In this document: positions 37,754 through 45,810 of the stretch, in pieces
Position numbering within the stretch: position 1 is the stretch's first letter
How the letters are laid out: the number at the start of each line of letters is the position of its first letter
Assembly (NCBI GenBank): GCA_019753405.1
Contig: JAIKLF010000002.1
Span: 1 to 64,000, forward strand
Direction: 5' to 3'
Length of the DNA: 64,000 nucleotides
From: Murdochiella sp. Marseille-P8839
Lineage (GTDB): Bacteria > Bacillota > Clostridia > Tissierellales > Peptoniphilaceae
Position numbers and translations under genes: made by a program
Notes under the pieces: generated by a model
Database searches by the model: none
What the model saw: the letters and a program-made list of their open reading frames with translations, nothing else
Told to the model about the DNA's origin: nothing

Positions 37754-39550
37754 ATGAATCGGGTGAAAAGAACATGGTGTACTGTTTTGCTTTTGTGTTT
37801 GGCTGTTCAGCTTGTTGGCTCTTCGTTGTTCTCAGTGAGCGCCGCCGAAAAGTCTTTTCCATCCGGGCTTAACTATAGTGACTTGCCCAAAACGATCGAT
37901 CAGTATGTTCGCGAACATCAAGAAACCACTTGCGGGATGAATCTTGTCGTTTACGATCGGGACGGAGTGATTTATGAGAAAGCATACGGCTATATGGACA
38001 AGGAAGCGGAAATGCGGGCAGATTTGGATACGGTTTATGAGTGGGGATCCACTTCAAAACTTTTGATCTGGGTGAGTGTCATGCAGCTCTATGAAGAAGG
38101 GAAAATTGATTTACACCAAGATATTAAACATTACCTGCCAGATGGGTTTCTCCAAAACGTACGCTTTGATAAGCCCATTACGATGCTGGATCTGATGAAT
38201 CATCAAGCAGGATTTCAGGATACCTACTTTATTCAAACGCCTCACGCAAAGGAGATGAAAAGCCTGGAAGAAGTTCTCCGTGCCGAACAGCCAAAACAAG
38301 TCTTTGCACCCGGTGAGCACACCGCCTATTCCAATTGGGGCGCTGCACTTGCCGCTTTTATTGTGCAGGAAATAGCCGGCATGGATTATGTCGAATATGT
38401 CCATAAACATATTTTTCAACCGCTCAATATGGCGCATACTTCTATCAGTCCCCTTTATGCGGACAATTCCTGGGTGGATCAACAACGACAAAGGCTAACG
38501 TGTTATGACACCGAAGGAGAGAAAATTGGCGGATCCGGTATATATTACATTTTTGTCTATCCTGCCGGCAGTGCGGCCGGAACGATATCCGATCTGGCAA
38601 AGTTTGCCCGTGCCCTTACTCCGGATGATAATCAGCCGTCACCGCTGTTTAAAAACCAAGCGACGCAAAAAGAAATGTATACCGCAACCAGTTTTTATGG
38701 TTCTTCAAAAGTCGAAAAAAACTATCATGGCTTTTTTGCCTACGAATACGGCGTGCAAACGATCGGCCACGGTGGCAATACATTTGGTTGCTCCACAATG
38801 CTGCAGTTTGATCCGGTAAGTGGAGTGGGAGTGGTGGTGATGACCAACCAAGCTCATGAAACGATTTATACCGATCAAATGTATCAGCTGATTTATGGTA
38901 AGTTCACTGACTCCACGCTTGGGCAAAGGAAAAGAGATGTGCCCAAAGGATTGTTAATCAATATGCGCGGAATACTTGAGGGACCTCTATCGTTTGTCGG
39001 CGCACTGGGGGTCAGCACCTATAGTGAAGAAGATCTGGACAATTGGTGGTTTGAAGAAAACGGGGTCGTTCAGACTCCCTTTTCCGATTTTCTTCTTTCG
39101 ACGCCAAAGGCACTGGTGAATGTGCTTTCGCTGCTTCTGTTCATTGTGGCCGGCCTTTTTGGACTGCTAAATTTGGTGCTGGGAGCCCTTATCCTTGATC
39201 CCATAAAAAAGAAAAAAGGAAAGTTAATCGTTTATCCGCTCAGAAAGTTTAGTTATGTTATTTGTGTACCAATGGTACTCGTCTTATTGAATTTCCTCTT
39301 TTGCTTTTTTCGTCTGCTGAATGGCTATAAAACCGGCGATATCGGTAGCGTGACTTCCTACCAGATGCAGAGTGCGCTTTTTGGCCTCTTGGCAACTGGA
39401 ATGGTTCTTTTGATCGTGAAGGCAAAGAAAAGCGCCTATAAAGAGGCAACAAAAAAGGACAAACGTAAATTTACCTTCACGGTTCTTCTAGCCGCGATAC
39501 AAATCGCCGTGATAATGCTTTTTGATCTGTATCAATTTTGGGCGATATAA
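37754..39550 (+). CDS. Secreted beta-lactamase-fold serine hydrolase (S12 family) with C-terminal membrane helices
   Basis: This protein of about 598 residues is started at the ATG at 37754, after AAAGGAGATGG; an upstream GTG at 37739 would swallow this site. A signal peptide (LLLCLAVQLVGSSLFSVSA) precedes a class C beta-lactamase/DD-peptidase-like domain with SxxK as WGSTSKLL (about residue 99), YxN as AYSNWGA (about 195) and the third motif as IGHGGNTFG (about 338). Four to five TM helices follow from about residue 450. Such proteins are D-aminopeptidases, esterases or penicillin-binding-like enzymes. Together with the two upstream hydrolases it forms a cluster of extracytoplasmic serine hydrolases, probably partly co-transcribed. 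Confidence 0.83.
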   Translation: MNRVKRTWCTVLLLCLAVQLVGSSLFSVSAAEKSFPSGLNYSDLPKTIDQYVREHQETTCGMNLVVYDRDGVIYEKAYGYMDKEAEMRADLDTVYEWGSTSKLLIWVSVMQLYEEGKIDLHQDIKHYLPDGFLQNVRFDKPITMLDLMNHQAGFQDTYFIQTPHAKEMKSLEEVLRAEQPKQVFAPGEHTAYSNWGAALAAFIVQEIAGMDYVEYVHKHIFQPLNMAHTSISPLYADNSWVDQQRQRLTCYDTEGEKIGGSGIYYIFVYPAGSAAGTISDLAKFARALTPDDNQPSPLFKNQATQKEMYTATSFYGSSKVEKNYHGFFAYEYGVQTIGHGGNTFGCSTMLQFDPVSGVGVVVMTNQAHETIYTDQMYQLIYGKFTDSTLGQRKRDVPKGLLINMRGILEGPLSFVGALGVSTYSEEDLDNWWFEENGVVQTPFSDFLLSTPKALVNVLSLLLFIVAGLFGLLNLVLGALILDPIKKKKGKLIVYPLRKFSYVICVPMVLVLLNFLFCFFRLLNGYKTGDIGSVTSYQMQSALFGLLATGMVLLIVKAKKSAYKEATKKDKRKFTFTVLLAAIQIAVIMLFDLYQFWAI

Positions 39551-39666
39551 TTCTCATTTTGGCATCATATCCATGATTTGTTTCGGTCCGATTGCTCTTT
39601 GAGATGCCCGTTTTCGATATAAGCCACTTCTGAATTCCGCCGCGGCACAGCGCCCCTCTCCTTTTC

Positions 39667-39711
39667 CAAAATCATGTATAATCAAGGTATTCACTGATTT
39701 CAAAGAGCACA
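39667..39711 (+). promoter_or_regulatory. Promoter of the DUF3825 gene (duplicated segment, copy 2)
   Basis: It contains TATAAT at 39677-39682, 40 bases before the start codon, and matches 34365-34410 except for one A insertion and one substitution. No clear -35 is visible. Its position makes it the likely promoter of the gene at 39722. Confidence 0.5.
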
Positions 39712-39721
39712 GGAGAGGATT

Positions 39722-41704
39722 ATGCGCGGCACCATTCAAAAAATTGAAACGAATAAAAATAAAGAGCTCGTATTTTTTGGCGAAATACGTGGAGAAGATG
39801 GAAGGACGTATCGTTTTGACCTGCGAAATTGGACAGACAAGAGCCTTACTCTTGCGGACATTCCCCGTTTTGCAGAAGTAGAATTTGATCTGATGGAACC
39901 GAACCTCAGCGGTTGGATTTATCCCAAAAATATTGTGTTGACAAAGACGTCGGAACAAGCAGTTGGCGAGACAGCAGCACAAGATAATGACCCAACTTCA
40001 ACACAGGCGTCAAGAGAGACGGCACAAAATGCCCCTGCGCAGGCCGCACCGCAAAAAAACTTCATGCCCACCAATCATCATCATGGTATGCTGCAAGAAT
40101 TTTCCTATATCAAGCAAAATTTTATTCGTTTGGCGCTCATGGAAATCATTCCGAATTTTGCCGACACGGAATTTGCCTCCGAGAGCAGCGTGTTCTGGAA
40201 AATTGCCACCACCTATAATGCGCTTCAGGATGAGGATTTCGTGTTCTCCGGAAGCGGAATGAATGAATCGGTGACGTTTCCCAGTGGATTTGAAACACCG
40301 GAAGGGGAACCGATTCTTTTGCTGTGCAAGAGAAACAAAAACAATGCGCAGCCATGGGTTTCCGATCAATTGGTCATCGGAGAAAAGAAAATTGCTTCCA
40401 TTTTCAACGTATTTCATTTTAATTGGTACGATGTGGAGCAATCTGTTGCGGAAATGATTCCGGAAGCTAACCGTTCGGCACAGGACATTGTGCGCAGCAT
40501 GGAAATTCGCTATCTGAATGCTCCGCAGGATCTGGTTTATTTGCAAAACGGCGTGGTTTCCTCTGCCGAGGAAGCAGACGAATTATATGTTCCGATCGGC
40601 ATAAATATGCCCGCCGGAGAGGAAATTTATTTGCTTTGTCGCAAACGCAACGGAAAGATGGGGTATGGCTGGTATTTCTACTCGGCAACCCATGCAAATG
40701 CCGGCTTTAAGGTGTTTGATAAGAAGTTGTGGCTGGAAAAATGGTCCGGCCCTTTAGACAACGATGTTCTTCGGGAATTAGCCAATCAGACGATGGAGGA
40801 GCGCTGGTCGTTCGGCACGAAGGAAAACTTCGGTATTTTGCGCAGCTATTTGCAATATACGTTTTCGCATCAGGTACAAAATAATAAAATGGATTACGAT
40901 GCGGACGGACAGTATGCCGCGTTTAATACCGGCTTGCCGGATCGCAACACGTATAAATATCTGCACGCGATCTTTTCCCGCCTTCCCGAAGAGCGGAAGA
41001 GAGACGTGCATCCGCTCTATTGCCGACAGGAGTATCGCTTGGAAGGTTTTGTCGTTTCGGGTCGTGGGGGACTGGGAAAAATTCTTTCTGAAAAAATCGG
41101 CCTACCGGCACCGCCGACCTATTTTCAAACGAGAAACGAGACAGTGTGGCAGCTCGGCTTTAACGAAAGCAATCAAATCACGATTCCGGAATACGACGAT
41201 ACGCACATTTTAATTCAGCGCTGCGAACGCATTCCGCTGGCGTTTTATCGTAACCAGGCGATGAATTCACCGCAGCTTTTGGCGATTTTGGATTCGTCGG
41301 AAACGGATGCGGAAAAGTATAAAAAAATTCGGGACCTGTTGAAGCCCGTTGTGATCGACAATCAACCCAATGACGAAATTACGAATTTCTATCGTCGCCT
41401 ACAAAACGCCTTAGAAAATGTCATCAGCATTGCGATTAAGCGCCTGGCCTGGAACTGGCGGGCGGTAGTTCCCTGCTACAATCCGGAACGGGAAGAATCG
41501 TGTTTTCTTTTGCCGGTGTCCTTTTCTGAGGATGATCGAACCGATCGAGCCATGATTGCTTCTTGCAATGAGACGAATAAAAACAACATTTACACGATTC
41601 ACACGGTCATTTTTTTGAACTGGGCTTACCTGGACGCGCGCCTCATTTGTCGACCGGAATCGGAATGGCTGATTGTCGACCACATTGATGAAGAGGAGGA
41701 GTAG
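39722..41704 (+). CDS. DUF3825-domain protein with N-terminal cold-shock-like domain
   Basis: A 660-residue soluble protein preceded by AGGAGAGG. Residues 1-75 (MRGTIQKIETNKNKELVFFG and FAEVEFDLMEP) look like an OB/cold-shock-type beta barrel. A Gln/Ala-rich linker (about 80-115) leads to a middle region with two repeats that share FWKIATTYNALQDEDFVF-like and YLNAPQDLVYLQNGVV-like cores, each followed by a PxGxE(I/P)-LLCK-R pattern. The C-terminal half matches DUF3825 (FGILRSYLQYTF, YAAFNTGLPDRNTYKYLHAI). DUF3825 proteins with an RNA-binding-type N-terminus are widespread but of unknown function; a role in nucleic-acid or stress biology is inference. Confidence 0.72.
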   Translation: MRGTIQKIETNKNKELVFFGEIRGEDGRTYRFDLRNWTDKSLTLADIPRFAEVEFDLMEPNLSGWIYPKNIVLTKTSEQAVGETAAQDNDPTSTQASRETAQNAPAQAAPQKNFMPTNHHHGMLQEFSYIKQNFIRLALMEIIPNFADTEFASESSVFWKIATTYNALQDEDFVFSGSGMNESVTFPSGFETPEGEPILLLCKRNKNNAQPWVSDQLVIGEKKIASIFNVFHFNWYDVEQSVAEMIPEANRSAQDIVRSMEIRYLNAPQDLVYLQNGVVSSAEEADELYVPIGINMPAGEEIYLLCRKRNGKMGYGWYFYSATHANAGFKVFDKKLWLEKWSGPLDNDVLRELANQTMEERWSFGTKENFGILRSYLQYTFSHQVQNNKMDYDADGQYAAFNTGLPDRNTYKYLHAIFSRLPEERKRDVHPLYCRQEYRLEGFVVSGRGGLGKILSEKIGLPAPPTYFQTRNETVWQLGFNESNQITIPEYDDTHILIQRCERIPLAFYRNQAMNSPQLLAILDSSETDAEKYKKIRDLLKPVVIDNQPNDEITNFYRRLQNALENVISIAIKRLAWNWRAVVPCYNPEREESCFLLPVSFSEDDRTDRAMIASCNETNKNNIYTIHTVIFLNWAYLDARLICRPESEWLIVDHIDEEEE

Positions 41705-41758
41705 TTGATACTGTGTCATATGGACGCGGCTCCGATCGGCCGCAAGCCGGCGGAAAGA

Positions 41759-41787
41759 TTGACAACCACAAACCTGTTCAATATAAT
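41759..41787 (+). promoter_or_regulatory. Perfect consensus promoter for murT
   Basis: TTGACA at 41759-41764, a 17-base spacer and TATAAT at 41782-41787 make a full sigma-70/sigma-A consensus. The start codon is 50 bases downstream. It implies strong constitutive transcription of the murT-gatD-like pair. Confidence 0.85.
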
Positions 41788-41837
41788 GCATAGACATATT
41801 TTGTCTGCAATACTGCATTTGCGAGGGTGTTATCCAT

Positions 41838-43199
41838 ATGAAGAATAAAGTCTCCCTGCTTTTAGGGAAAGCGATTAAGAAAGCGGTCAATCTTGTTGGG
41901 AAAGAGGGTTCCGATTTTACGGGAACGCTGATTTCGCGACTTGATCCGTCCCTCAAATATCGAATAGCCAAGCCGGAAAAAATCATTTGCGTATCCGGAA
42001 CCAACGGTAAAACGACAACCGTCAATATTTTAGCGGATAGTGTACGCTTATTAGAGGGAAAGGTTTCCTCCAATTTTCACGGCGCTAACTTGGAACACGG
42101 TGTTTTGGCGGCATTGATGGATTCGTCCTCCCTGCAGGATAAGCAGCCGAAGGTCGGCGTGTATGAGGTGGATGAATTAAGCACCTATCGCATTTGCGAT
42201 TTTCTCACGCCGAACACCTTCACCGTTACCAACTTGTTTCAAGATTCCTTTGAACGAAATGCAAATACCGGTTACATCAAAAAACGGCTATCTTTCGGTA
42301 TTCCCAAAGAAACAAAACTGTTGTTGAATGCCTCGGATGCCATTTCGGCGTATCTTTGTCCGGAAAATGAACGCGTCTATTTTGATGTGTTGCCGCTGTC
42401 GTTTGAGACGCAATGTCTGGATTCCAAAATTCAGGATCTCATCTACTGTCCCCATTGCGGACGAAAAGTGAACTGGTTGTTCAAGCGCTATCATCATTTG
42501 GGACGTTATCATTGTGATTGTGGAAACTTCAGCAATCCCGCAGCGACCTATTTTGTCTATGATGCGGATCGGGAAAAACGCATCCTGTTCATTCAGGATC
42601 ACGAGAAAAAGTTTACCTTGCGTGCGCTCGGAAGCTCCATCGAGAGTATGTACAATCAAATCGCCGCCTATGCGACTTTACGGGAAAACGGCTATACCTA
42701 TGCGCAAATTGCTTCCGTCATGGAGCAAATTGAGCTGACGAAAGAACGCCATCAGGAATCCCATTATGAAGATATGCATTTTTACAGCATCGTCACGAAA
42801 GGCTATAACCCGATTGCCGTGACAAGAAATCTGGATGCCATTCGGAAAAATCGAAATCGCAAGGAAATTATCTGGATTATTGAGGATTATTGGGAAAAGA
42901 CGACACCCATGCGTACGCCGGGATGGCTTTTTGCCGTGGATTTCGATTATCTGGACGAGACCGTGTCACATTTTATTATTCTGCGGTCTCGCAATACCTA
43001 TGAGATCAAACTCAGCTGTTTGCTGGATGGAGTACCACCGGAGAAGATTGTGGTTGTTGATCGTGTCGAAGACATCAATTCCATTATCGATCCAACGATA
43101 AAGGATATTTATCTCCTGCATGATTTTGGACCACCCTGGACGACGATTGCCAAAGAGTTCGAGACGACGATCATGAAGGGGCGAATGGAGCAGTCATGA
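41838..43199 (+). CDS. murT: MurT-type Mur ligase (lipid II isoglutaminyl synthase subunit)
   Basis: This 453-residue protein is a Mur-ligase-family ATPase. It has the P-loop SGTNGKTTTVNI (about residues 53-63), the Mur middle-domain segment GANLEHGVLAAL, a four-cysteine zinc ribbon (YCPHCGRK near 203 and YHCDCGN near 224) characteristic of MurT, and a C-terminal DUF1727 domain (GWLFAVDFDYLDE, VDRVEDINSIID). In known systems MurT activates the glutamate of lipid II and its partner GatD supplies ammonia from glutamine, amidating D-Glu to D-isoglutamine. The region before GWLFAVDF, where other MurT proteins have a D-x-S-W motif supplying the Asp of the shared triad, here reads TPMRTPGWLF, with no Asp. 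Its stop overlaps the next gene by four bases. Confidence 0.85.
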   Translation: MKNKVSLLLGKAIKKAVNLVGKEGSDFTGTLISRLDPSLKYRIAKPEKIICVSGTNGKTTTVNILADSVRLLEGKVSSNFHGANLEHGVLAALMDSSSLQDKQPKVGVYEVDELSTYRICDFLTPNTFTVTNLFQDSFERNANTGYIKKRLSFGIPKETKLLLNASDAISAYLCPENERVYFDVLPLSFETQCLDSKIQDLIYCPHCGRKVNWLFKRYHHLGRYHCDCGNFSNPAATYFVYDADREKRILFIQDHEKKFTLRALGSSIESMYNQIAAYATLRENGYTYAQIASVMEQIELTKERHQESHYEDMHFYSIVTKGYNPIAVTRNLDAIRKNRNRKEIIWIIEDYWEKTTPMRTPGWLFAVDFDYLDETVSHFIILRSRNTYEIKLSCLLDGVPPEKIVVVDRVEDINSIIDPTIKDIYLLHDFGPPWTTIAKEFETTIMKGRMEQS

Positions 43200-43894
43200 T
43201 ATTTGAAGTGCTATACGATGAATTTTATATCTTCGGCGAAAAGGCGAATGTGGAGTATCTGAAACGGATGTTTCCCGATGATACGGTTCGAGAGACGTCT
43301 TTTGGCGAAGTGCCGTGTTTTACTACGCAACCGGTTGACGCAATTTTTCTCGGTCCCATGCAGGAGTCCAATCTGGAGCGGGTAACGGAAGCGCTGATGC
43401 CGCATCGCGAGAAGCTCAAAGAATGCATCGAGGAAGGCGTTCTCTTTGTTGCACTGAATAATGCGCTGGACATCCTCGGCCGCTCGCTTGACGTCGTGGA
43501 TGAGGGAGAGATGCCTACTCTTTCTCTGTTTGACTATACCGTCGTGCGCGATTACATGAAGCGTTATTCGAAGCTTTTTGTTGCCGATTGGGACGGAGAG
43601 GAGATCATCGGGGAACGCATGGGTTTCAGTCAATACTATGGCAATGAAACTTGCGCGATTTATATGTCCAAGACCGGTAAGGGCTTCAATGAGGATACGA
43701 ATCTGGGTGGCTACCGCTACAAAAATGCGTTTTTGATCGATGCGCTCGGGGTGCTGTTGGTGACGAATCCCCCTCTTGCCCGGCGTCTGTTCGCTTATTT
43801 CGGCATTGATAAGCCCCTTCCATTCGAAAAGGAAGGGGAAGAGGCATACACGAATAAATTGAATCTGTTGAAGACCGATTTCAAATTATCATAA
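43196..43894 (+). CDS. GatD-like subunit lacking the glutaminase Cys and His
   Basis: A 232-residue protein coupled to murT (ATGA overlap), exactly where gatD is expected. Segments align with GatD: VDAIFLGPMQESN with the IFFIGGG strand, EKLKECIEEGVLFVALNNALDILG with the strand and nucleophile elbow that in GatD reads ICGGYQFLG, and YRYKNAFLIDALGVLLVTNPP with the YKN...YLHGP.LPKN region. By this alignment the nucleophile Cys (Cys94 in S. aureus GatD) is Asn88, the elbow Gln is Asp92, and the catalytic His (His189) is Leu184. It should therefore be unable to hydrolyse glutamine. It may be a structural or regulatory partner, or MurT may use free ammonia; both are inference. Alignment was done by eye. 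Confidence 0.78.
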   Translation: MIFEVLYDEFYIFGEKANVEYLKRMFPDDTVRETSFGEVPCFTTQPVDAIFLGPMQESNLERVTEALMPHREKLKECIEEGVLFVALNNALDILGRSLDVVDEGEMPTLSLFDYTVVRDYMKRYSKLFVADWDGEEIIGERMGFSQYYGNETCAIYMSKTGKGFNEDTNLGGYRYKNAFLIDALGVLLVTNPPLARRLFAYFGIDKPLPFEKEGEEAYTNKLNLLKTDFKLS

Positions 43895-43914
43895 CGAATC
43901 ATCCCACGCCGGAC

Positions 43915-43943
43915 TTGCGGTTCTTTGCCGCTTCGTGTAGAAT
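43915..43943 (+). promoter_or_regulatory. Promoter of the tRNA-Ser gene
   Basis: TTGCGG at 43915-43920 and TAGAAT at 43938-43943 are separated by 17 bases and lie 20 bases before the mature tRNA 5' end, the usual geometry for a tRNA promoter. Confidence 0.5.
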
Positions 43944-43962
43944 TGTCAGGTACCGATTGTGC

Positions 43963-44048
43963 GGAGAAGTATCGAAGTGGTCATAACGGGGCTGACTCGA
44001 AATCAGTTTGTCCTTCGGGACACGTGGGTTCGAATCCCACCTTCTCCG
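43963..44048 (+). tRNA. tRNA-Ser (anticodon CGA)
   Basis: The acceptor stem GGAGAAG/CTTCTCC closes a class II cloverleaf. The anticodon arm is CTGACT-CGA-AATCAG, reading UCG codons. The long variable arm is TGTCC-TTCG-GGACA, typical of tRNA-Ser, and the T arm carries GTGGG-TTCGAAT-CCCAC. The discriminator base is G as in serine tRNAs. CCA is not encoded (GTA follows). Confidence 0.95.
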
Positions 44049-44056
44049 TAATAGAA

Positions 44057-44085
44057 AAGAAGGGCATGTGGCCCTTCTTTTTTTT
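44057..44085 (+). terminator. Terminator after tRNA-Ser (probably bidirectional)
   Basis: The stem AAGAAGGGC/GCCCTTCTT with an ATGTG loop is followed by a run of eight T residues counting the stem end. On the minus strand it lies just past the stop of the DUF1287 gene, with a shorter TTCTTTT tract, so it can serve both sides. Confidence 0.85.
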
Positions 44086-44090
44086 GCGCT

Positions 44091-44837
44091 TCACTCCGAC
44101 ATCCGATAATGCCCCTCAATATCATTGCGACTTTCCAGGATATCCTGCTCATAGCCGAGCTGTGTCGGCGAGCCGTTGTGTAACACATAGGGAATGCCGC
44201 GGGCATTGCGGTGGTCGGAAACCATGCCGATGTGATCCGTAAAGATTACAATGTCGCCGCCTTGCCACTGGCGAATGTCCGCAAAATCGGTTGCCTTTTT
44301 TATCGCACAATGGGCAAAAAAGACCTTCAGGTTGCGCACACGACGAAAATCGATATTGGGATCGGGGATGTCGATATCGTAGTCTTCAGGATGCTTGTCG
44401 ATATCTTCTGCCACCAGTGTCTTAAGATCATAGCCGGCGTTCAGAAGCGAAAAGGCGACGACATCGGTACAAACACCGTACTCATCGTTAGGATAACCGT
44501 TCGGGTAATAGCGGCTTTCATATATGGGATTGGTGGAAAGGTAGTCAATAGTTCCTTGTAAAATATCCGTCTGGTCGTCGATGCCGTCCCCGTCGCGATC
44601 AACGGAACTGGTGATTTGGGTAATCGGCTCTTTATAGGCATTCGGAAGACGATGGAAGCCACGTGAAAAATAGGCTTTTTTCAGCCACCAACCGCCGGCA
44701 AAAAGCAATAGAAGAAAGAGAAGGGGAAGAAGGCGATGCTTTTTTCTCGGTTTCCCCGAACGACGTGTATGAACGGACGCCCTGTGATGCGAGGAAGAAG
44801 ATGAAATGGATGTTTGACGGGATGACGTGCGTGGCAT
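44091..44837 (-). CDS. DUF1287 membrane-anchored protein (YijF-like, NlpC/P60-type fold)
   Basis: A 248-residue protein with AGGAG six bases before its ATG. The first 45 residues are Ser/Arg/Lys-rich and cytoplasmic, followed by one TM segment (LLPLLFLLLLFAGGWWL). The outer domain begins with an Asp-rich DRDGDGIDDQTD stretch that looks like a calcium-binding loop, then carries the DUF1287 hallmarks YGVCTDVVAFSLLNAGYDL (candidate Cys) and GDIVIFTDHIGMVSD (candidate His). This family is related to NlpC/P60 cysteine peptidases, so a peptidoglycan-related role is plausible. The dockerin-like DxDxDGxxD loop is worth noting. It stands alone. Confidence 0.8.
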   Translation of the reverse strand: MPRTSSRQTSISSSSSHHRASVHTRRSGKPRKKHRLLPLLFLLLLFAGGWWLKKAYFSRGFHRLPNAYKEPITQITSSVDRDGDGIDDQTDILQGTIDYLSTNPIYESRYYPNGYPNDEYGVCTDVVAFSLLNAGYDLKTLVAEDIDKHPEDYDIDIPDPNIDFRRVRNLKVFFAHCAIKKATDFADIRQWQGGDIVIFTDHIGMVSDHRNARGIPYVLHNGSPTQLGYEQDILESRNDIEGHYRMSE

Positions 44838-45067
44838 AGGCTCTCCTTTCGCCTCCTCTTTTTTAGTGTACTCCGCGAATTTGTGTTTTTAGAGAGCGTT
44901 TTTTAAGAATGTATTAAGATCGTTTACAACGAGATTTTTGCACATTCATACATAAGAAAATCTTTGAAAAAAGCCTTGTCTTTACCTGTTTATCCGTAAG
45001 GTAGTTGTGGAAAACGACAGCCTTTTCGGATTCGGTCTAAAGGGAATCCGTGCGAACCATTCCATGC

Positions 45068-45073
45068 TACAAT
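45068..45073 (+). promoter_or_regulatory. -10 box candidate for the thioesterase gene
   Basis: TACAAT lies 42 bases before the start codon at 45115. The -35 region is not recognisable. Confidence 0.3.
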
Positions 45074-45114
45074 GGGGAAAGAGGAAAAGTTGCTAAAACA
45101 GGGGAGCAAGCGAA

Positions 45115-45618
45115 ATGGAGAAAACCATGGTGGAAAATAACAAGGCGATGTCCATCGCCATTCAGGAGACATACGGCGAGCGTTTTCAGCACTGCTGGGG
45201 ATGCGGACCGAAAAACGGAGAAGGAATGCACATTAAATCCTATCCGACCGAAGACGGCGAGCGATGCGTCTGCCGTGTGACGCCTTCCAAGCAGTTTACC
45301 GGCGGTGTGCCGGCCAATCTTTTCGGCGGAATGATTACGATGATTTTCGACTGTCACGGCACAGCCTCGGCGGCGTGGTTTTCGCATCGCAAGAAAGGAC
45401 TGGCATTGACGGCGGATACCGTGATCGGACGCTTCATTACTGCGCATCTGGAAGTGGATTTTAAGAAGCCGGTGCCGATGGATAAAGAAGTAACCGTCAC
45501 CGCAACAGCGGAAGAAATCGGCGAACGCAAAGTCATTGTTGCCATGGAAATGGAAGCAGATGGTGAACTACGTGCCAAAGCGCGCATGGTGGCCGTCGGC
45601 GTCAAGGATAATATGTAA
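45115..45618 (+). CDS. Hot-dog-fold thioesterase (PaaI/YbgC-like)
   Basis: A 167-residue soluble protein with GGGGAGC before its ATG. It begins with a CWGCGPKNGEGMHIKSYP segment seen in PaaI-like thioesterases with an N-terminal Cys-x-x-Cys-Gly hairpin. The hot-dog helix follows in NLFGGMITMIFDCHGTASAA, and the strand LEVDFKKPVPMDKEVTVTA ends the fold. These enzymes hydrolyse acyl-CoA thioesters in the cytoplasm. The substrate cannot be read from sequence. It is separated from the ABC transporter unit by 81 bases to the leader ORF. Confidence 0.82.
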   Translation: MEKTMVENNKAMSIAIQETYGERFQHCWGCGPKNGEGMHIKSYPTEDGERCVCRVTPSKQFTGGVPANLFGGMITMIFDCHGTASAAWFSHRKKGLALTADTVIGRFITAHLEVDFKKPVPMDKEVTVTATAEEIGERKVIVAMEMEADGELRAKARMVAVGVKDNM

Positions 45619-45699
45619 AAATCGCTTGCGTCCGTTTTTACTTTGCAGTAGAGTACAGGAGGAAAGTGTTAGCCACAACTAACTAAAGGAAGGGAGGAG

Positions 45700-45810
45700 A
45701 TGGAACAACCGGAGGCTGCACGCCTTGATGCGGTGAAAACCACGAATCGCAGACTGCGGCCCGGCGGCGAGTCACGTTCGTCCATTCCACCTTTACGGAG
45801 GGAAAAATGA
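45700..45810 (+). CDS. 36-residue leader ORF coupled to the ABC transporter
   Basis: An ATG at 45700 directly follows GGGAGGAG and encodes a basic peptide beginning MEQPEAARLDAVKTTNRRLR and ending PLRREK. Its TGA overlaps the ATG of the ATPase gene (AATGA), so translation of the transporter would be coupled to the leader. No hydrophobic core or signal is seen. It could be a regulatory leader or simply a translated 5' region. Confidence 0.45.
   Translation: MEQPEAARLDAVKTTNRRLRPGGESRSSIPPLRREK

Noticed and set aside
44600-44660. Cellulosomal dockerin in the DUF1287 protein
   Set aside because: Only one DxDxDGxxD loop is present and the rest of the domain follows DUF1287; a dockerin needs two such loops.
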